Assembly (NCBI GenBank): GCA_040393065.1
Contig: JBEBUW010000005.1
Location: 1-64,000, forward strand
Source: JACCWM01 sp040393065
GTDB taxonomy: Bacteria > Myxococcota_A > Bradymonadia > Bradymonadales > Bradymonadaceae
DNA length: 64,000 bases
Reading direction: 5' to 3'
Each line of letters starts with the position of its first letter. Position 1 is the first letter of the stretch. A program made the position numbers and the translations under genes. Positions 60,270 to 64,000 of this stretch are shown here, one piece after another. The notes under the pieces are model-generated. The model worked only from the letters and a program-made list of their open reading frames with translations, was not told where the DNA came from and did no database searches.

Positions 60270-61292
60270 ATGCTGGCTGCTTCAGATATTGAAATACTCT
60301 CTCATGTGGATGCTTTGTTTGCCGGTGAGCGATCGCTTGCCGAGATCAGTTCGGATTTGATCCGATTGATCGCTCCGGCAGATGGTTCGGGGCACTGGCC
60401 GCACGTATTGGTGGTGTTGCATGTGCTTGAGTCGGGGCGGATTTTTCCGGTGTTAACGTCGGAGGATTTTCCGGTCGAATTGGCGATGGTTCTGGAAAAA
60501 AGTCTGAAAGTGGCGGGACATGCGTTGGGATTTCGGCCGGTCGGGCCGTTGGCTGTGCAGACGATGCAGCTTCGGCAGCGTTTTGACAGCGAGCGGCGAA
60601 AATATGAGCTGGTTTCTGGTCGATTGGCAGCTGGAGTCGAGCAGACGGAGGCGGTGCGCATGCTGGGAGCGTATCTGGATACGGGAGCAGCGCCGCTTTT
60701 TGTAGAGATGTTTCGCAGCAGTGATGCGGAATTGTTGCGGGCTGCAGAAAATCGCCGGGTAGAACAGCTTGGGCTTCTTTCCAGTGATGCGGCGTTGGTT
60801 GAGATGCTCTGGTGTCATGAGGAGGGCGTTTCTGCCGAGGAGATAAAAGCTCGGTTGGAGACGTTGGCTGAAGCCATCGGGAAAAACCCGGCGAATCTGT
60901 TGGTGCGTGCGCTTGGTGGTCAGGACGTCGAGCAGCAGTTGGTTGCGGCCGGGTTGGTCGGCTACCTGCGTTTGTACGATCTGGTGCCGCATCTGCTGCG
61001 GCTGGTACTTGCGGATGCGAAAATTACGGTGCAGGCGGCCGTGATTGCGGCGCGTTTGTCGCCGGAAATGGCGCGGCAGATGCTCTCTGATTTGCTGGTG
61101 GATATGATGTACGGCAATCCCGAAGATCCGGATATGGAGATTACGGCCGCGCGCGAAAGAACGATTGTGACGGCGCGATGTGTGCTTCCATTGATTGGAA
61201 GTCCGTTGCCGGCGGTTGAAGCCCGGGATATTCCGTCGTCTGCGGTGCCGGAGTTGGTGGAGCGACTCTGGAAATTGTGGAGCGCAATGTAA
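60270..61292 (+). CDS. Soluble protein, HEAT-like helical, unknown function
   Basis: A protein of about 340 residues, rich in leucine/alanine helices that recall HEAT-like repeats (LLVRALGGQDVEQQLVAAGL, LRLVLADAKITVQAAVIAAR), but I recognise no family. The start is uncertain: 60270 has GGAA 6 bases upstream; in-frame ATGs at 60228 and 60249 exist. It lies between two divergent genes. Confidence 0.55.
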   Translation: MLAASDIEILSHVDALFAGERSLAEISSDLIRLIAPADGSGHWPHVLVVLHVLESGRIFPVLTSEDFPVELAMVLEKSLKVAGHALGFRPVGPLAVQTMQLRQRFDSERRKYELVSGRLAAGVEQTEAVRMLGAYLDTGAAPLFVEMFRSSDAELLRAAENRRVEQLGLLSSDAALVEMLWCHEEGVSAEEIKARLETLAEAIGKNPANLLVRALGGQDVEQQLVAAGLVGYLRLYDLVPHLLRLVLADAKITVQAAVIAARLSPEMARQMLSDLLVDMMYGNPEDPDMEITAARERTIVTARCVLPLIGSPLPAVEARDIPSSAVPELVERLWKLWSAM

Positions 61293-61555
61293 GAAGTGTA
61301 CGCGCTGGCAGGGAAAATCCGTTAAACCTTGGCTCGAGCGCATACCATTTGTGAAACAAATCGCTGTGGTTCGAGTGTTTTTAAGACGGCGCACTTTGTG
61401 CGGAAAATACTGGTTTTGTGATAAAGAGCTTGAATTAAGCGTGTGAACGGGGCAGTTGCTTGTGGCTTGCCGCTGTCTTTGGGCTGCGCTATGGTTCGCC
61501 GCTGCGAAGCGGTTGGCAGAAATCGTTGTTTGGCGTGAACGTAACGAGGGTTTTC

Positions 61556-62377
61556 ATGAATTTAGCCTATTATCATCTTCTCGGACATATTTTTGTAGCG
61601 GTTCATGCCTGTCATTCACAGGCAGAAGCGCGTGATACGCTCGCCAAAGTCGGCTTTGGCAAGGAACTTGTGGAGCGTGGCCGTAAGCTGGTCGAAGAAG
61701 GTGAAGCGCTTATCGCTCGCCGTTTGGACGAGGAAGGCGAAGATCGGACGATTGAGCATGGCCTGCATGTTGCGGTGACCGAACTTGAGATGTGGCAGCG
61801 CTCGGTAGAGTATCTTGTGAAGCGCAAGCTTGATAATACGCAGCTTGTGGAGCTGACTTTTGGGTATGATCTGCATGCGGAAGAACACACACTGACGGCG
61901 GTTGCACGTGCGCTTCGTACGTTGTCGATGCTGCGGACGCGGCCGGATGTGCAGGAGACTTTTAGCAGTCCGCGGGCTATGCATGATCAGTTGGTGACGG
62001 GTTGGACGCTTCTGAATAAGGTGTTTCGATATACGAAGTTGCGTCTAGCACCGGGAGTAGGCTCGAATAAAAACGGTGCTGTTTTTGAAGCGCTGGCACG
62101 CCATGAAGCTGCGATGACGGCATGGCTTCAGGATTTGCAGACGGCGACAGGAAAAATGAGCGATAAACCGAAAATGCTCGGTTTTATCGGATTTTTGCCG
62201 GCCGGTGTGGGGCTGCCGCTTGGTGGCGCAGCGCATGACGTGGTTTTGCATGAACAGGCACGGCGCGCGGCTCCCAATCCGGCGGATGCGCGACCGACTT
62301 CGGGCTGGTCCGCCGGCCGTCAGGGCAGGAATCGGGAAAATTTGGGGAAGGGATTCATCGAGCCTACGTTTCATTGA
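61556..62377 (+). CDS. Alpha-helical soluble protein, unknown function
   Basis: A 273-residue protein, helical over the first 220 residues (HACHSQAEARDTLAKVGFGK, ELVERGRKLVEEGEALIARR), with a Pro/Gly-rich tail. No family recognised. The ATG at 61556 has CGAGGG 7 bases upstream; the open frame extends back to 61460 with nothing to support it. A stem-loop follows the stop. Confidence 0.6.
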   Translation: MNLAYYHLLGHIFVAVHACHSQAEARDTLAKVGFGKELVERGRKLVEEGEALIARRLDEEGEDRTIEHGLHVAVTELEMWQRSVEYLVKRKLDNTQLVELTFGYDLHAEEHTLTAVARALRTLSMLRTRPDVQETFSSPRAMHDQLVTGWTLLNKVFRYTKLRLAPGVGSNKNGAVFEALARHEAAMTAWLQDLQTATGKMSDKPKMLGFIGFLPAGVGLPLGGAAHDVVLHEQARRAAPNPADARPTSGWSAGRQGRNRENLGKGFIEPTFH

Positions 62378-62394
62378 TGTAGAGACAAGGTAAT

Positions 62395-62433
62395 TGCTCC
62401 GACAGACGCTGCTTGCAGGGTCTGTCGGGAGCA
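62395..62433 (+). promoter_or_regulatory. Strong stem-loop before the DnaJ-like gene
   Basis: TGCTCCGACAGAC pairs with GTCTGTCGGGAGCA over 13 bp with one bulged G and a 12-base loop. No T run follows, so it is either a non-classical terminator for the upstream gene or a leader structure 54 bases before the DnaJ-like start. Confidence 0.55.
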
Positions 62434-62487
62434 GGTGGCTGTCTGGAGAAAGTTCTTGTGATCGTTTCATGCCGTTAAGCACCCATT

Positions 62488-63444
62488 ATGCATACAGAAC
62501 TCTATGATATTCTGGGCGTTTCGCGAGGCGCCGATGACGACACGATCAAAAGTGCGTATCGGAAGCTTGCGCTCAAATATCATCCGGATACAAACCCTGG
62601 AAATGCCGAGGCTGAGGAGACTTTCAAGAAGGTAACCGCGGCTTTTGAGGTGTTAAAAGATCCTGAAAAACGCAAACTCTATGATGAGTTTGGGATGGAT
62701 GGATTGCGGGAAGGTTTTGACCCGGCGGCGGCTCGTCAGTATGCGCGCTGGCAGGCACAGGGCGCAGATGGAGTGCGGTTTCGGACTCGTTCGTCGCCGG
62801 GAGCATCGGCCAGCTTCCAGGATATATTCGGGGATATTTTCGGCGGGCGTAGTCCGTTTGATACAAGTGATTACAGCAATTTCGGCGGTTTTCATGCGCC
62901 GGTTCGAGGCAGTGATATTTCTGCACGGCTGGACATCGATTTTATGACGGCGGTCCGCGGAGGCCAGATTGAATTTTCGGTGCAGGGGCGTTCGCTGAAG
63001 GTTCGGATTCCGGCAGGAGCGGACAACGGAGAGCGCTTGCGTTTGAAGGGGCAGGGTTCGCCGGCGCCGGAAACCCCGCAGGGGCGTGGAACGGCCGGGG
63101 ATTTGCTGCTGGAATTGCATGTTCAGCCGCATCCGCTGCTTCGGCGTGAAGGTCTGCATCTATATCTGGAGCTGCCGATTACGATCACGGAGGCGATCAT
63201 GGGGGCGCGGCTGACAGTGCCGACGCCGCATGGCGAATTTACGGTGACGGTGCCGGAGGGTGTGCATTCGGGTGCGCGTTTGCGTTTGAAGGAACAGGGT
63301 ATCGAGCGCAACGGTAAGAAAGGACATTTTTTTGTGGTGTTACAGATTCAGGCGCCGGACCATATTGATGATGAAATCCGCGAGGCTGCTGAGATTCTGG
63401 CCAAAGGCTACACCGAAGAAGTGCGGCGCAATATTACTTTGTAG
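62488..63444 (+). CDS. DnaJ-like co-chaperone (type II, CbpA-like)
   Basis: Hsp40 co-chaperone (318 residues). The J domain (residues 1-70) has the HPD tripeptide in KYHPDTNPG, followed by a Gly/Phe/Ser-rich linker (FQDIFGDIFGG) and two beta-rich C-terminal domains typical of CbpA. The CxxCxGxG zinc modules of DnaJ type I are absent. It probably stimulates an Hsp70 ATPase; no dnaK is nearby. A hairpin at 62395-62433 lies in front. Confidence 0.92.
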   Translation: MHTELYDILGVSRGADDDTIKSAYRKLALKYHPDTNPGNAEAEETFKKVTAAFEVLKDPEKRKLYDEFGMDGLREGFDPAAARQYARWQAQGADGVRFRTRSSPGASASFQDIFGDIFGGRSPFDTSDYSNFGGFHAPVRGSDISARLDIDFMTAVRGGQIEFSVQGRSLKVRIPAGADNGERLRLKGQGSPAPETPQGRGTAGDLLLELHVQPHPLLRREGLHLYLELPITITEAIMGARLTVPTPHGEFTVTVPEGVHSGARLRLKEQGIERNGKKGHFFVVLQIQAPDHIDDEIREAAEILAKGYTEEVRRNITL

Positions 63445-63601
63445 ACGAGTTTTCGTGAGGGATTTGAGAGAATCATTGATTGTCTCTTAAATGTTCTTAT
63501 CGTACTGAAAATTAAATGTGCATGTTTCAGGTTGTTCTCATGCAGCATGTGCTGGCTTGAATGATCGAACGAATTTTGACTTTTGCCAAAGGTTATTGAG
63601 A

Positions 63602-64000
63602 ATGTCTTTTATCCCTTACGTTGTCGAACAAACTCATCGTGGCGAGCGAGGCTGGGATATTTACAGCCGATTGCTGAAAGATCGGATCGTATTTCTGGGC
63701 ACACAGGTAACGGATGATGTGGCCAATGCGATTATCGCGCAGTTTCTTTTTCTGGAGAGCGAAGATCCCGAGAAAGAAATCAGTCTGTATATCAACTCGC
63801 CGGGTGGCAGCGTGACGGCAGGTCTGGCGATTTACGACACGATGCAATACGTGCGGCCGAAAGTGACGACGATTTGTATGGGGCAGGCGGCTTCGATGGG
63901 TGCGTTGCTTTTGACGGCGGGTGCAACCGGAAAGCGGTTTGCATTGCCGAATGCTCGGATTTTGATCCATCAGCCGATGATGCACGGTGGCATGGGCGGC
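63602..64000 (+). CDS. clpP: ATP-dependent Clp protease proteolytic subunit, truncated by the window end
   Basis: The first 133 codons of ClpP, the serine protease that forms a chamber with Clp ATPases. YVVEQTHRGERGWDIYSRLL is the family N-terminus, INSPGGSVTAGLAIYD and GQAASMGALL (catalytic serine) follow, and ILIHQPMMHGG holds the catalytic histidine. The start ATG lies at 63602 and the reading frame runs past the window edge, so the C-terminal part is missing here. It lies about 157 bases after the DnaJ-like gene with a weak hairpin in between. Confidence 0.95.
   Translation, partial: MSFIPYVVEQTHRGERGWDIYSRLLKDRIVFLGTQVTDDVANAIIAQFLFLESEDPEKEISLYINSPGGSVTAGLAIYDTMQYVRPKVTTICMGQAASMGALLLTAGATGKRFALPNARILIHQPMMHGGMGG

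Noticed and set aside
1..64000. tRNA or rRNA genes
   Set aside because: A scan for T-loop-like GTTCGA patterns with a suitable acceptor stem found none that folds; a covariance search would be decisive.

Overview
The window is one chromosomal stretch of a Gram-negative bacterium of moderate-to-high GC. I assign it, by inference only, to the deltaproteobacterial/Myxococcota-like lineages, possibly Bradymonadales-like. The reasons are lipoproteins with thrombospondin type 3 calcium repeats and FG-GAP repeats, a PEGA lipoprotein, an amidase with a MYXO-CTERM-like tail, FHA/TPR proteins with acidic T-x-I motifs, type III secretion-type SctP/SctQ proteins, and an F1Fo operon with both b and b' subunits. 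I see no tRNA, rRNA, insertion sequence, prophage or CRISPR array.

Layout. 0.5-9 kb: dihydroorotase, two unknown envelope proteins, RimO, a YprB-like RNase H-fold exonuclease and a DUF1015 protein. 8.9-14.3 kb: an SctP-like/SctQ-like pair, a PEGA lipoprotein, a MoxR ATPase, a lipoprotein and trehalose-phosphatase. 14.3-20.9 kb: reverse-strand ATP synthase operon b'-b-delta-alpha-gamma-beta-epsilon, lacking a and c; its beta subunit carries an unusual insertion of about 50 residues. 21-26.7 kb: a large calcium-repeat lipoprotein, a zinc-ribbon membrane protein, a glycerol-1-phosphate dehydrogenase-like enzyme and a small lipoprotein. 27-33 kb: RpoH-like sigma factor, then mobA-fdhD-molybdopterin oxidoreductase. 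33-38.7 kb: a histidine kinase with a degenerate receiver, and a tight operon deoC-ALDH-truncated ALDH-tmk. 39.8-46.3 kb: DUF2795-like protein, a sigma-region-4-like small protein, biotin carboxylase/BCCP/methylmalonyl-CoA mutase, and SerA. 46.4-64 kb: T2SF-like protein, standalone LeuA regulatory-like domain, arginine-rich protein, response regulator, FHA/TPR membrane protein, PEP carboxykinase, PGRP amidase, several unknowns, a DnaJ-like chaperone and the start of clpP.

The most unusual non-coding feature is a pair of intergenic arrays about 12 kb apart (26860-27271 and 39090-39436). Both are degenerate tandem repeats with a 41-42 bp period and a shared core (CTCAG-N-ACACGTTTC). In each, the best units form a dyad, CGTTTCGC/GCGAAACG in one and CGTTTCTC/GAGAAACG in the other, so the arms appear to have changed together. 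The second array sits between copies of a longer repeat of about 125-160 bp present three times (38.87-39.79 kb).

How the genes fit together: carboxylase and mutase suggest propionyl-CoA/methylmalonyl-CoA metabolism; PEP carboxykinase and SerA feed gluconeogenesis and serine synthesis; deoC with the dehydrogenases suggests deoxynucleoside breakdown next to dTMP phosphorylation; RpoH, DnaJ and ClpP are heat-shock functions. All functional calls rest on reading protein motifs without database searches.
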